This document shows, piece after piece, positions 1 through 7,098 of a stretch of 26,815 nt of DNA (position 1 is the stretch's first letter; each line of letters begins with the position of its first letter). The stretch spans positions 1 through 26,815 of IMG/VR virus record IMGVR_UViG_3300028610_000207; one strand, 5' to 3'. This stretch comes from a virus. The notes under the pieces were generated by a model. The model saw only the letters and a program-made list of their open reading frames with translations. It was not told the origin of the DNA and did no database searches. Both the position numbers and the translations under genes were made by a program.

Positions 1-197
1 CCCTCTTTATTGGCAGGGACGGCACGAATGCGGGGTTTATTCACTATTACGTCCTCAAGGATAACAACAGCGTTATCAGGGGCGTCTTTGTCGAAGCTAT
101 CAACGACCATAACAGTGTCATTGCGAGACGATGACCCATTGTTAGAGCAGCTGTTGCCTTCATGCTTATAAATGTTCATGCGTCCTAAGTTCTTCAT
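1..197 (-). CDS. Hypothetical protein, leftward gene, 3' end outside the window
   Basis: The reverse strand is open from an ATG at 197 to the window edge (65 codons visible), starting MKNLGRMNIYKHEG. A purine-rich AAAGGGA lies about 6 bases upstream of the ATG, a good ribosome-binding site that decides the start. The visible part is hydrophilic, with a Ser/Asn-rich stretch (residues 15-22) followed by a strand-like segment with alternating Val and acidic residues. No family is recognised. It is the only gene on this strand and diverges from the late operon, so it probably belongs to another module (early, replication or accessory); that is inference from orientation. The C-terminus is missing. 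Confidence 0.65.
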   Translation of the reverse strand, partial: MKNLGRMNIYKHEGNSCSNNGSSSRNDTVMVVDSFDKDAPDNAVVILEDVIVNKPRIRAVPANKE

Positions 198-252
198 GGC
201 AATTCCCTTTCAATAATATTAACAATTAACTAACATACCCTAACTATCGGAA

Positions 253-281
253 AGTATACCCAACAGCTTTAAACAAATCCA
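253..281 (-). promoter_or_regulatory. Candidate leftward promoter for the gene at 1-197
   Basis: On the reverse strand TATACT (bases 258 down to 253, 5 of 6 to TATAAT) is preceded, with a 17-base spacer, by TGGATT (281 down to 276), a weak -35 matching 3 of 6. The expected start near 246 leaves about a 49-base leader. The poor -35 keeps this tentative. Confidence 0.3.
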
Positions 282-373
282 CTAAAAAATAAAGAAAAAC
301 AAAAGAAAGTTGAAAATCGTGCTTGAGAGCCTAAGAAGGGCGATAAATATTTAATAAATAGACGGGAAATATG

Positions 374-401
374 TTTACATTGAGTGAGATTATGGTATAA
401 T
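374..401 (+). promoter_or_regulatory. Sigma70-like promoter of the late operon (extended -10)
   Basis: TTTACA at 374-379 (5 of 6 to TTGACA) and a perfect TATAAT at 396-401 are separated by 16 bases. A TG one base before the -10 box makes it an extended -10 promoter. The expected transcription start is about 408, roughly 35 bases before the first gene of the operon (ATG at 442). It is the best promoter seen in the window and the only obvious one for the rightward gene cluster. Confidence 0.7.
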
Positions 402-441
402 GCGGGCATGAAGAGAATAATTGTAAGGGATAAGGGATATA

Positions 442-588
442 ATGGCTGAACACACACATACAATAACAAAGATAATAAAGCTAGCAAGACCCTTCCCAGA
501 CCCACGAGGAGTTAAAAACTTCTCACAAGTAGGGGACAAATACAGCAATGTAAAGCATAAGAATCTAAACAAGATACTAGGTGAATGA
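442..588 (+). CDS. Small hypothetical protein (48 aa), first gene of the late operon
   Basis: ATG at 442 follows an AAGGGAT ribosome-binding site and runs 48 codons to TGA at 586-588, which overlaps the ATG of the next gene (585). The product begins MAEHTHTITKIIKLARPF and is basic, with a Pro-rich turn around residues 17-21 and no membrane segment. No family is recognised. Its position directly before the small terminase, with start-stop overlap, suggests translational coupling and a role in packaging or late regulation, but nothing in the sequence proves this. Both neighbouring products begin M-A-E, which appears to be coincidence. Confidence 0.6.
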   Translation: MAEHTHTITKIIKLARPFPDPRGVKNFSQVGDKYSNVKHKNLNKILGE

Positions 589-995
589 TGGCTGAAAAGA
601 CCGCAAAAAAGAAAAGAGTATCGGCCAAACAAAAGAAAGCTGGGAGAAAACCGCATACATATACAGAAGACCAAATAAGCCAAATGAGCCAATTAGCGTT
701 AAATGGATGCCTGAATAACACAATAGCCAATATTATGGGTATAGACGGCGAAACATTGGTAAGGCATTTTAAGGAACTTCTAACTAAGAAACGATGCGAA
801 CGCAAAAACAACCTTCGCAAGATGCAAATGGATACCGCAAAGAAAGGTAATCCTGCTTTATTGATATTCCTTGGTAAGAACGAGTTGGACCAGAGGGACA
901 AGAAAGATGTTGAACATGGTATAAGTGACGCATTATCACATTTATTGACGGAAATAGGGTCAAATGGTAAAGGACTCACAATTAAAAACTCTTGA
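585..995 (+). CDS. terS: Terminase small subunit-like DNA-binding protein
   Basis: 136 residues. A very basic N-terminus (about residues 4-22, many Lys) is followed by GRKPHTYTEDQISQMSQLA, a helix, then a helix-turn-helix region (about 40-65: N-T-I-A-N-I-M-G-I-D-G-E-T-L-V-R-H-F). The segment DTAKKGNPALLIFLGKNEL (about 83-101) matches the pattern A-x-x-G-(N/D)-x-x-A-x-x-F-x-L-K seen in phage small terminases and related HTH proteins. The family role is recognition of viral DNA and loading of the large terminase. The gene overlaps the upstream gene by 4 bases and the large terminase by 32. Start could be either of two adjacent ATGs (585 or 588). Assignment rests on the motif plus position before terL. 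Confidence 0.75.
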   Translation: MMAEKTAKKKRVSAKQKKAGRKPHTYTEDQISQMSQLALNGCLNNTIANIMGIDGETLVRHFKELLTKKRCERKNNLRKMQMDTAKKGNPALLIFLGKNELDQRDKKDVEHGISDALSHLLTEIGSNGKGLTIKNS

Positions 996-2568
996 ATCGA
1001 GCCTTGACGACCAATATTGGCGTTTAAATAACCTTTATTGGATTATCGACGAGGATTCTAACCGAGTACTGTTCAAAATGAGAATGGCACAAGAGCAGTT
1101 TTACGCTAATATGTGGTACTGGAATATAATTCTTAAGAGTCGGCAGCATGGGTTTTCGACTCTTATTGATCTTATGGGGCTGGACTTATGTTTATTTAAT
1201 AATAATATCGAAGCGGGCATTATCGCCCATACTTTAAAAGACGTGCAGCACATCTTCACTACAAAGATTAAATACCCCTACGACAACCTACCTAAGACCA
1301 TACTAGAGCGTATTCCAGCGACTAAATGCGATGCTAACGAGTTGAGACTTTCCAATAATAGTTGTCTTCGTGTTGCAACCTCCATGAGGTCATCGACCTT
1401 GCGTTTTCTCCATGTGTCAGAGCACGGCAAGATATGTGCAAAGTACCCGCAAAAGGCCATAGAATTGAGGTCAGGGACGATGCCTGCTTTACATGATGGA
1501 TCGTATTTCTTTGACGAATCAACCGCCGAGGGTGGAGCAGGTGACTTTTACGATGCTTGTGTTCAGTCTCAAGCAGACAGTGCTACCGGTATCGATCTTA
1601 ATAAAAAACAAGCTAAGTTTCATTTCTTTGCATGGTTTGATGATCCTAAGAATGCGACAGATTCGACAGGTATCACAGTTTCGGACGAATTAAAGCGGTA
1701 TTTCACGGATTTAAAAGAGAAGAACAATATACAAACTTCGATAGAACAGCAAGCATGGTACGCTTTAACCCGCGATGGAGCAATGGGGCTGGGGCGTTTA
1801 ATGAAACGAGAGCACCCAAGTTATCCAGCTGAAGCGTTTGAACAAGCTGTTGAAGGTGCGGTATTCGGAGTAGAGTTAGAGAAAGTCAGATCAGAAGGTC
1901 GAATACGATTTCTACCGTATCAAGAAAGCGAACCGGTTTACACTTTCTGGGATATTGGCATTGGACACCCAACAGTTATACTTTTCGTACAGTTTATCGC
2001 CGCGGAAGTGCGAGTTATCGACTATCACGAAGAAGCTAACCGAGGTATCACATATCATTGCAAAATCGTTAAAGATAAGCCTTATACATACGAAAAGCAC
2101 TATTTACCACACGATGCAGCTAAACGCAATGCTGTAACTGCTGAGCCATTGTTCGATACTGTTGAGCAGTTGCTAGGCACTAACAAAGTTAATCAGGTTG
2201 ATCGATGTAAATCAAAAGGCGATAGTATTGAAGCTGCAAGAATGATATTTCCGCACGTATTCTTTGAAGGTAAGAAGACTTCAAAGCTTATAAAGTCTTT
2301 AGGGTTCTATCGTTATGAGTGGGATGATGACAAAAAGAAACACTCCGATAAGCCGGTAGACGATTGGTCAGCAGACGGATCGGACGCATTTCAGGGTTTA
2401 GGCATGGTCTGGGTAGAAGAGTCTATTGGCGGTAAACGACTGGGGCGCACAAGGTCAATAATCGGCAATATAAATACTGGACAGCGACAAAGTTATACAA
2501 ATAATGTACTTGATAGAGGTATGAGTGCTTATAATAACAATGTATTGCGAAGAGGCATGGGAGCATGA
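964..2568 (+). CDS. terL: Terminase large subunit (packaging ATPase and nuclease)
   Basis: 534 residues, a usual length for the family. The N-terminal ATPase half shows a Walker A-like KSRQHGFST (58-66), a Walker B-like hydrophobic strand ending V-S-E-H-G-K (about 147-156) followed by the typical C-A-K-Y-P-Q-K-A, and an E-S-T-A-E-G motif (185-190) in the position of the coupling motif. The RNase H-like nuclease half has an FWDIG aspartate (D330), LPHDA (D384) and D-D-W-S-A-D-G-S-D (D471/D474), a plausible metal-binding acidic triad. It powers DNA translocation into the prohead through the portal and cuts concatemers. It overlaps terS by 32 bases, consistent with coupling. The start at 964 is the one leaving the shortest overlap; no strong Shine-Dalgarno is seen. 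The C-terminal ~45 residues carry a near-repeat (S-Y-T-N-N-V-L-D-R-G-M-S and A-Y-N-N-N-V-L-R-R-G-M-G). Confidence 0.95.
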   Translation: MVKDSQLKTLESSLDDQYWRLNNLYWIIDEDSNRVLFKMRMAQEQFYANMWYWNIILKSRQHGFSTLIDLMGLDLCLFNNNIEAGIIAHTLKDVQHIFTTKIKYPYDNLPKTILERIPATKCDANELRLSNNSCLRVATSMRSSTLRFLHVSEHGKICAKYPQKAIELRSGTMPALHDGSYFFDESTAEGGAGDFYDACVQSQADSATGIDLNKKQAKFHFFAWFDDPKNATDSTGITVSDELKRYFTDLKEKNNIQTSIEQQAWYALTRDGAMGLGRLMKREHPSYPAEAFEQAVEGAVFGVELEKVRSEGRIRFLPYQESEPVYTFWDIGIGHPTVILFVQFIAAEVRVIDYHEEANRGITYHCKIVKDKPYTYEKHYLPHDAAKRNAVTAEPLFDTVEQLLGTNKVNQVDRCKSKGDSIEAARMIFPHVFFEGKKTSKLIKSLGFYRYEWDDDKKKHSDKPVDDWSADGSDAFQGLGMVWVEESIGGKRLGRTRSIIGNINTGQRQSYTNNVLDRGMSAYNNNVLRRGMGA

Positions 2569-2633
2569 AATCTATAAACGCGAGCGAAGGCTTATTAAAG
2601 GCCGATTTTAAGATAAACAAGGAGCCAAAATGA
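2565..2633 (+). CDS. Possible 22-residue coupling peptide
   Basis: ATG at 2565 overlaps the terL stop (ATGA) and the frame runs 22 codons to TGA at 2631-2633, which in turn overlaps the ATG of the next gene at 2630. The peptide starts MKSINASEGLLKAD. The double start-stop overlap is the geometry used for translational reinitiation, but an AAGGAG-like site (2619-2625) already serves the next gene, so this may only be a chance ORF filling a short spacer. No homologous family is recognised. Confidence 0.3.
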   Translation: MKSINASEGLLKADFKINKEPK

Positions 2634-2860
2634 CCAAGAGCGATGATTTTTTATCAGGTGGTGGCGGGGTTGACCTGCCTTCAAAACAAGCTGAAAACGT
2701 AAAGCGGACTGCTGAGGCATTACCGCAGGACACAGAGGCTTCACGTACGAGTAAGCGGCTTTCTGCTTCATTACTGACGAAGGGTTTCACAAAGCCAGCT
2801 CTAGGATTACCTGGGCTAAGGGCTATTAACAAAACAAATGTATTGGGATTGACGATTTAG
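2630..2860 (+). CDS. Small virion-associated protein between terminase and portal
   Basis: 76 residues: an N-terminal D-D-F-L-S followed by a four-Gly run (about residues 10-13), an acidic/polar middle, then SRTSKRLSASLLTKGFTK (about 38-55) and a Gly/Pro/Leu tail ending near L-G-L-T-I. Many podoviruses encode a short protein here with a Gly-rich start and an R-x-x-R-x-x-A-S-(T/L)-L-(L/T)-(T/K)-G motif, annotated as virion-associated or hypothetical. The pattern and position match that type; its biochemical role is not established. An AAGGAG site 5-6 bases before the ATG supports the start. Nine bases separate its stop from the portal ATG. Confidence 0.65.
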   Translation: MTKSDDFLSGGGGVDLPSKQAENVKRTAEALPQDTEASRTSKRLSASLLTKGFTKPALGLPGLRAINKTNVLGLTI

Positions 2861-2869
2861 GATTGACCA

Positions 2870-4675
2870 ATGGTAGCATGGAAAGAAAAAACATTATACG
2901 ACCGAATACTTGATCGGTGGATGGAAGTTGAGGACAAGTACTCGACGCTTAATACCAACCGTGAGCAGATAATCCGTATATTCAGGAGCGACGAGAAGCC
3001 AGAGTCTGGGGAGAACAGGTCCACAGGTAGTGAGAATACCGACATGGACTTGCTCGGTCAGGAGATTTATAACGGTTCTGGTCCGTGGTACTCTAAGAGC
3101 ATGGCTACAGGGTTCCAGGGTTCGCTCGTCTCAAAGAATATTGCTTGGATACGTTATCAGATGGGTCAATTCAGTCTTCGTGATGTTGACGAACTTGATG
3201 TTTGGCTGCAGGATATTAAAGATCACATGACCGAAGCATATCAAAAGTCTAATTTCTATGATGTTCAGCCACAATTTACACTTGATGGGATTACCACCGG
3301 TTCACCTGTAATGTTTGCCGAAGAGCAGACATCTACGGGACGCACAATGTGGATTCCTCAGTATTACCGGAATGTACGGCTTTACTACGACAAATTCAAC
3401 GAAGTCAACGGACTTATTGTTCGTGATAAGAAATGGACTGCAAAACAAATACATGATAAGTTCATAGGCGATGATCCAGATGGCAGTAAAGCCGAGAAGA
3501 TGCTGACAATGGCGGTTAATAACGCATTAAAGGCTGGCAAGCTCAATCAGGAGTTTACGGTATTCCGTGCGGTATTCAAAGTTGACCATCAGATATGGAA
3601 CGGAACCGGCGATAACGCTTTCAAGAAGCCTCAAGGTGATTGGACCTGGCTTTCTGTTTATTTCTTAGAACTTGCTGACTTGGACGCCGCGAAGAAGAAT
3701 ACCCCACTAAATAAGAATATGGGATTCTTTTCCCAACCTTTTGTTAATTGGGACTTCGATAAGAAGCCTTGGGAGTCAGCGAGTCGCACCCCGGCATGGT
3801 ATGCGATTTGGGATTGTATGGGACTTCAACAGGTCCATAAGAACTTTCTAGAGAATGCCCAGCTTCAGAACAGAGCGCCATTTATTGCTATGGACACAAT
3901 GAAGGGCAATATACATTTATCGCCAGAAGGTGAAATGTATGTCGATAAGGCCAATTATGACCGTCCTCCAAAATCGCTTGATATGGTTGGTAATCTGAAT
4001 ATACCGGCAGAGATAATCGATGTGTATGATGACGCATTGCGCAGATGGTTCTTTATTGATAAGTTTGAAATGTTCAATTTACTATCGAGAAACAATAAAC
4101 AGCCTGTAACAGCAACACAGATTTTCCAGATGGCAGGCGAAAAGGCTACTTTGCTAAGCCCTGCTATCGAGACACATAGTAAATATCTAAGCGTAGCTGA
4201 TGCCCGGATGGTTGATATTGAAGTTCGTGCCGGTCGTGGGCCGTTCGCTCCGGACACTATGGAGAATATAACCGATATTATCCGCGGTAATAGCGATGAA
4301 CAAGTTACATCAATCTCCATTCAACCGACGTTTATAGGCCCGCTGGCGCAAGCTCAGAAGCTTACACAGGCATTGGAGCCGATCACTACCGGTATTGGCG
4401 TACTGCGAGACTCAGGGCTATTAGAAATGAATCCAGACTTGGTTCATGGCATCAGAACTAAGGGGACAATGGATAAGATGTTAGAAGCTGTTGACTTCCC
4501 GGCAAGCGAGATCGTCCCAGAAGAAGAATTTAACGAGACAGTCGCAGCATTGAACGAACAAAGAGCACAGCAGTTACAGCAGGAAAACGCTATTGAAATG
4601 ATGAAAGCTAGCAAAAACTTACAGGGGCCCGTTGATGATACAAGCGTAATGTCCCAGGTTCAGGAGGCTGTGTAA
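2870..4675 (+). CDS. Portal protein (bacteriophage head-to-tail connecting protein)
   Basis: 601 residues, in the usual 500-700 range. The N-terminal third contains the family pattern of an L-x-x-R-W-M-E helix, a Tyr/Ser-rich segment (G-S-G-P-W-Y-S-K-S-M-A-T-G-F-Q-G-S-L, about 70-88) and W-L-x-D-I-K-D-H-M (110-120). The region after it (T-L-D-G-I-T-T-G-S-P-V-M-F, about 139-151) and the V-x-x-D-K-x-W-T-A-x-Q-I (185-196) are also typical of T7 gp8-like connectors. The C-terminus is helical and Gln-rich (about 555-601), as in the portal barrel or crown. It forms the dodecameric DNA gate at the capsid vertex and docks terminase and then the gp11-like adaptor. The start at 2870 has TTTAGGATT upstream. 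It ends 1 base before the next ATG, and its last codons provide that gene's AGGAGG site. Confidence 0.93.
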   Translation: MVAWKEKTLYDRILDRWMEVEDKYSTLNTNREQIIRIFRSDEKPESGENRSTGSENTDMDLLGQEIYNGSGPWYSKSMATGFQGSLVSKNIAWIRYQMGQFSLRDVDELDVWLQDIKDHMTEAYQKSNFYDVQPQFTLDGITTGSPVMFAEEQTSTGRTMWIPQYYRNVRLYYDKFNEVNGLIVRDKKWTAKQIHDKFIGDDPDGSKAEKMLTMAVNNALKAGKLNQEFTVFRAVFKVDHQIWNGTGDNAFKKPQGDWTWLSVYFLELADLDAAKKNTPLNKNMGFFSQPFVNWDFDKKPWESASRTPAWYAIWDCMGLQQVHKNFLENAQLQNRAPFIAMDTMKGNIHLSPEGEMYVDKANYDRPPKSLDMVGNLNIPAEIIDVYDDALRRWFFIDKFEMFNLLSRNNKQPVTATQIFQMAGEKATLLSPAIETHSKYLSVADARMVDIEVRAGRGPFAPDTMENITDIIRGNSDEQVTSISIQPTFIGPLAQAQKLTQALEPITTGIGVLRDSGLLEMNPDLVHGIRTKGTMDKMLEAVDFPASEIVPEEEFNETVAALNEQRAQQLQQENAIEMMKASKNLQGPVDDTSVMSQVQEAV

Positions 4676-4837
4676 ATGGAAAACAACTTTGATTGTTGCG
4701 GTAAACGCTCAACAGAATTGTTAGTTCACTCAGACGACGGAAATACCCAATGGGTGTACGCATGTGACGTATGCAAAAGAAAATTTGATAAAACTATTTA
4801 CGATATGGGACTCGGTAAACTAGAGGCAGTTATATAA
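4676..4837 (+). CDS. Small Cys-rich (zinc-ribbon-like) protein, 53 aa
   Basis: ATG at 4676 directly abuts the portal stop, with a perfect AGGAGG (4662-4667) ahead of it. The stop TAA (4835-4837) overlaps the next ATG. The product begins MENNFDCCGKRS and has C7 and C8 plus a C-x-x-C at 30-33 (A-C-D-V-C-K-R-K-F). The four Cys with a beta-like linker suggest a compact zinc ribbon, although an adjacent Cys pair in place of the first C-x-x-C is atypical. Function is unknown; such proteins often contact nucleic acid or other proteins. It is too short for common ORF cut-offs but has the best ribosome-binding site in the region, so it is likely real and well expressed. Confidence 0.7.
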   Translation: MENNFDCCGKRSTELLVHSDDGNTQWVYACDVCKRKFDKTIYDMGLGKLEAVI

Positions 4838-5115
4838 TGGCAGCTAAAACAGCAAAGCAGACAAGACGAGCCGAAAAACAGCAACGTCAGCAGGTAAGGC
4901 AGAACTTACAGGCGCTAACGAATACCGTCTTATGGCGTATAATCGATAACAATGGCGGTATAATGAATATACCAAAGATCGTAATGGATACTGTGCCAGC
5001 CAATGCTAAGCTGAATACAGAGTTTGATCCCGGCACAAATAGTTTTGTGATTACAGCGGTAAAGCCGGAAAGCGATATTATTCAACCAGAAAAGAAACTT
5101 ACATTAAGGAGTTAG
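4837..5115 (+). CDS. Hypothetical structural-region protein, basic N-terminal helix
   Basis: 92 residues. Residues 2-30 form a strongly basic, Gln-rich predicted helix (K-Q-T-R-R-A-E-K-Q-Q-R-Q-Q-V-R-Q). A compact domain follows that looks beta-rich from residue 40 on (G-G-I-M-N-I-P..., then N-S-F-V-I-T-A-V). Starts within the stop codon of the previous gene (TAATG), so it is probably coupled to it. No family is recognised. The domain with a conserved-looking I-P-x-x-x-M-D-x-V-P is reminiscent of small hypothetical proteins that sit between portal and scaffold in podoviruses, but that is only context. Confidence 0.65.
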   Translation: MAAKTAKQTRRAEKQQRQQVRQNLQALTNTVLWRIIDNNGGIMNIPKIVMDTVPANAKLNTEFDPGTNSFVITAVKPESDIIQPEKKLTLRS

Positions 5116-5117
5116 AC

Positions 5118-5210
5118 ATGCCAAAGGGAATAGGTTACAAGGCAGGTAGAAAAGCGGCGAGAACTAAAGTTGCTCGTAAAACGTCCAGTAAAAAGGGAAA
5201 ACGTAAATGA
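5118..5210 (+). CDS. Tiny highly basic protein, 30 aa
   Basis: ATG at 5118, two bases after the previous stop, is preceded by AAGGAG at the right distance, and TGA (5208-5210) overlaps the next ATG at 5207. Of 30 residues 13 are Lys or Arg and none is acidic; it begins MPKGIGYKAGRKAA and ends in a Lys/Arg run. The composition resembles protamine-like or RNA-binding tails, so binding to packaged DNA, RNA or acidic protein is possible. Small Lys/Gly-rich proteins of this sort are found in structural cassettes of other phages with no known role. Good signals on both sides make it a likely real gene. Confidence 0.6.
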   Translation: MPKGIGYKAGRKAARTKVARKTSSKKGKRK

Positions 5211-5470
5211 GTACAGGAATCCATAAAGCATATATGTCAGCAGGTCCGAATTTCTTAGCGGCACGTCTTGGCAGGATATTTACCAAGATCGAAACCGAAG
5301 AAGATAAGGTATTGCACAATGACATGCTTAAGGATGTTCTCGAAATTATTCAGGGCAAAGAGCAGACATTTTTCAGGACTCTTGCCCAGGGTATGATAAA
5401 TGAGAAGGTGGATAAAAAGAAAAGGTTCCTATTGCGATTGGCACAGAGGATCTTAAACGTAGGACAATAG
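5207..5470 (+). CDS. Hypothetical helical protein, 87 aa
   Basis: 87 residues with predicted long amphipathic helices (T-K-I-E-T-E-E-D-K-V-L-H-N-D-M-L, then the region from about residue 55 to the end, with V-D-K-K-K-R-F-L-L-R-L-A-Q-R). No transmembrane segment or signal peptide is seen. The start overlaps the stop of the 30-residue basic gene (ATGA), implying coupling. No family is recognised. Its place in the block between portal and scaffold suggests a minor head or assembly protein, but it could equally be an accessory late gene. Confidence 0.6.
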   Translation: MSTGIHKAYMSAGPNFLAARLGRIFTKIETEEDKVLHNDMLKDVLEIIQGKEQTFFRTLAQGMINEKVDKKKRFLLRLAQRILNVGQ

Positions 5471-5482
5471 AAAGATAAAGAC

Positions 5483-6097
5483 ATGGCAAATAAAAGTAAA
5501 AAGGCAGTTAAAAAAGAATTAGACAATTTAGGTGTTGAGTATGACACTGACGATTACCGAGAACTGTGTAATATGTTGAAGGGTTTTAAACCAACTAGGT
5601 TTCCAACTGACGATAAAGGTGATTCCGTTGCCGATGGACCTCTTATCGGTATGCCAGTTGGAAAAGGCTCAACAGATGAACCCGCTCAGCCGCTAGACCC
5701 TGAAAGCGACCATCCGGTAATAAAGCGAGCCTTAAAGATCGGTATAATACCTGAGCGGATTGCATTGTTCACGGATATTACCGAACTAGAAAGGCAGTGT
5801 CAGTTAATCGAACCCCAGTCAACAGCGACAGTAGGTAAGCCAAAGAAGCAAGTTATCCGAGAAGGATATATTATCAAAGGCGAACCTGAACGGGTTGAAT
5901 GTATTATTGAAATGTCACCGGCCAGGGCGCAACATGTAGCCCGCTGTACGTACGACGAAGGCCAGCTTGGTGATTTCTTACGCCATAAGCGTATTGATCC
6001 CAGAAGTGTGAACAACCTAAATTTCGACCGTTCTTGCACAGTGAACAAACGTGGTGTGTTGGTTACGGTTATAACTATTGATTATATGAAAGAGTAG
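5483..6097 (+). CDS. Hypothetical protein, 204 aa
   Basis: 204 residues. The N-terminus is Lys-rich (K-S-K-K-A-V-K-K-E-L, 4-13) and resembles the short helix that opens many phage-encoded small proteins (V-K-K-E-L-D-N-L-G-V-E-Y-D). A Gly/Pro/Asp-rich linker (about 40-75) follows. The C-terminal half (about 120-204) alternates basic and hydrophobic residues, reading as a beta-rich domain ending V-L-V-T-V-I-T-I-D-Y. No signal peptide. No family is recognised. The start at 5483 has only a modest AAAGATAAAG upstream. Location suggests a minor virion or assembly factor, with no direct evidence. Confidence 0.65.
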   Translation: MANKSKKAVKKELDNLGVEYDTDDYRELCNMLKGFKPTRFPTDDKGDSVADGPLIGMPVGKGSTDEPAQPLDPESDHPVIKRALKIGIIPERIALFTDITELERQCQLIEPQSTATVGKPKKQVIREGYIIKGEPERVECIIEMSPARAQHVARCTYDEGQLGDFLRHKRIDPRSVNNLNFDRSCTVNKRGVLVTVITIDYMKE

Positions 6098-6100
6098 AGT

Positions 6101-6265
6101 ATGAATCAGTTTTATACAAAAAAAGGTTGGATAGAGTTAGATAATAGCGTTTTCCCACAGAACCCCAAGAGTGGCGATGTGGCGATTATTGATAATTTAC
6201 AGTTCACATACGATCACCCTGAATATCAGACACCTAAAACATGGGTAATAACAAAAGAGAATTAA
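6101..6265 (+). CDS. Small hypothetical protein, 54 aa
   Basis: ATG at 6101, four bases after the previous stop, runs 54 codons to TAA at 6263-6265. A weak AAGAGTAGAG purine stretch precedes it. The product starts MNQFYTKKGWIELDN, is rich in aromatic residues (W10, W48, several Tyr and Phe) and looks like a small beta domain. No Cys, signal peptide or membrane segment. No family is recognised. Support comes from tight packing within the operon and the absence of any alternative use of the stretch. Confidence 0.55.
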   Translation: MNQFYTKKGWIELDNSVFPQNPKSGDVAIIDNLQFTYDHPEYQTPKTWVITKEN

Positions 6266-6284
6266 CTTAGAAAGGTAAACTATT

Positions 6285-7079
6285 ATGGACATAACAGGAA
6301 TCGAACACGCGTCAATAACAGACGACAATAGGACGGCATTCTCTACGCACATGGAGAAGTTTTCAACAATGGAAGATGCTGCATTAGATGGCATGTCACT
6401 TAAGCAGATGACCGGCAAGCCGTTTAAGTTCCCAGAATCTATGGATAAACTGCCTGACGATGCTTCAAGGACTGACTTTACAGCAAACGCAAATAAACTA
6501 CTTGGGCGAACGATACCTAAAGATTTAGAGTCTTTCGCGGCTGTCAACTTCAAAGAAGGATTGGCGGATGATGCAAAGGTCGATGATGCTCTTATCGGCA
6601 TTATCAAACAGTGGTCGGTAGATGAAGGTGTGTCTACAGAATCAGTCGGCAAGATGATTCGTCTGTTTAATGGCGATTTGAGCAAGCATATAATGTCGAA
6701 TGCTGAAACAATGCAGACTGCCGCCGCTGAACAAGCAAAGGCAGACAGGGTTATTGAAGTTAAAGCGTGTAATGACGCATTGTCAGCGCATACCGATTTC
6801 GGTAGTGCAGATGCGGTGAATGAAAAGACTGTACTTCTTCATAGGGCTTTGACGAACAATGCCAATCTGTCGGCTGAAGAAGCTAATGGTATCGCTGAAT
6901 TCCTGAGAGATCGGGAAGGTGCTACAAATCCTGTTTTACGTAGATTGATGATAAACCAGTTCGCCCCACTCGCTGCCGAAGGCTCAAACGATTCGGGCAA
7001 TGGCGGTGATTCGCCATCAACACCTAAATCAGCCGCACAGCAAATGCCTAAGACGGCAGAAATATTGGGATGGAAATAA
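6285..7079 (+). CDS. Putative scaffolding protein
   Basis: 264 residues immediately upstream of the capsid gene, the usual place of the scaffold in T7-like phages. The N-terminal half contains phrases common to this type: G-K-P-F-K-F-P (43-49), the region L-A-D-D-A-K-V-D-D-A-L-I-G-I-I-K-Q-W (about 92-109), then a helix-turn-helix-like V-S-T-E-S-V-G-K-M-I-R-L-F. Residues 135-165 are Ala/Glu-rich and helical, and the C-terminus has a Gly/Ser/Pro-rich linker followed by a short basic-aromatic tail ending I-L-G-W-K. Scaffolds organise capsid protein into proheads and leave before DNA entry, and their C-terminal end often binds capsid protein. Sequence match is by pattern, so a different head-assembly role is possible. 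GAAAGGT lies upstream of the start. Confidence 0.7.
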   Translation: MDITGIEHASITDDNRTAFSTHMEKFSTMEDAALDGMSLKQMTGKPFKFPESMDKLPDDASRTDFTANANKLLGRTIPKDLESFAAVNFKEGLADDAKVDDALIGIIKQWSVDEGVSTESVGKMIRLFNGDLSKHIMSNAETMQTAAAEQAKADRVIEVKACNDALSAHTDFGSADAVNEKTVLLHRALTNNANLSAEEANGIAEFLRDREGATNPVLRRLMINQFAPLAAEGSNDSGNGGDSPSTPKSAAQQMPKTAEILGWK

Positions 7080-7082
7080 AAA

Positions 7083-7088
7083 TATAAT
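7083..7088 (+). promoter_or_regulatory. Candidate -10 box ahead of the capsid leader
   Basis: A perfect TATAAT sits just after the scaffold stop codon. It would start transcription at about 7095, exactly at the beginning of the structured leader. No acceptable -35 is found 16-18 bases upstream, and the area is simply AT-rich, so this is weak on its own. Confidence 0.25.
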
Positions 7089-7098
7089 AAAAATCGAG

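Larger units (their letters stand above)
198..441. promoter_or_regulatory. Divergent intergenic control region
   Basis: This AT-rich 244-base gap separates the leftward gene from the rightward late operon. It holds a strong rightward promoter (374-401) and a weaker leftward candidate (253-281). No convincing coding sequence is seen: a 78-codon reverse-strand ORF overlapping it is hydrophobic, low complexity and covers the promoter. No clear operator repeat was found beyond short AT palindromes such as AAATATTT near 346-353. Confidence 0.6.

Noticed and set aside
408-449. 13-codon ORF starting right after the -10 box
   Set aside because: Start coincides with the expected transcription start and has no ribosome-binding site; probably chance. 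The ATG at 442 has the proper site.
269-505. Hydrophobic 78-codon reverse-strand ORF resembling a membrane protein
   Set aside because: It overlaps the main rightward promoter and the first late gene; the hydrophobicity arises from AT-rich DNA, and no ribosome-binding site was found.
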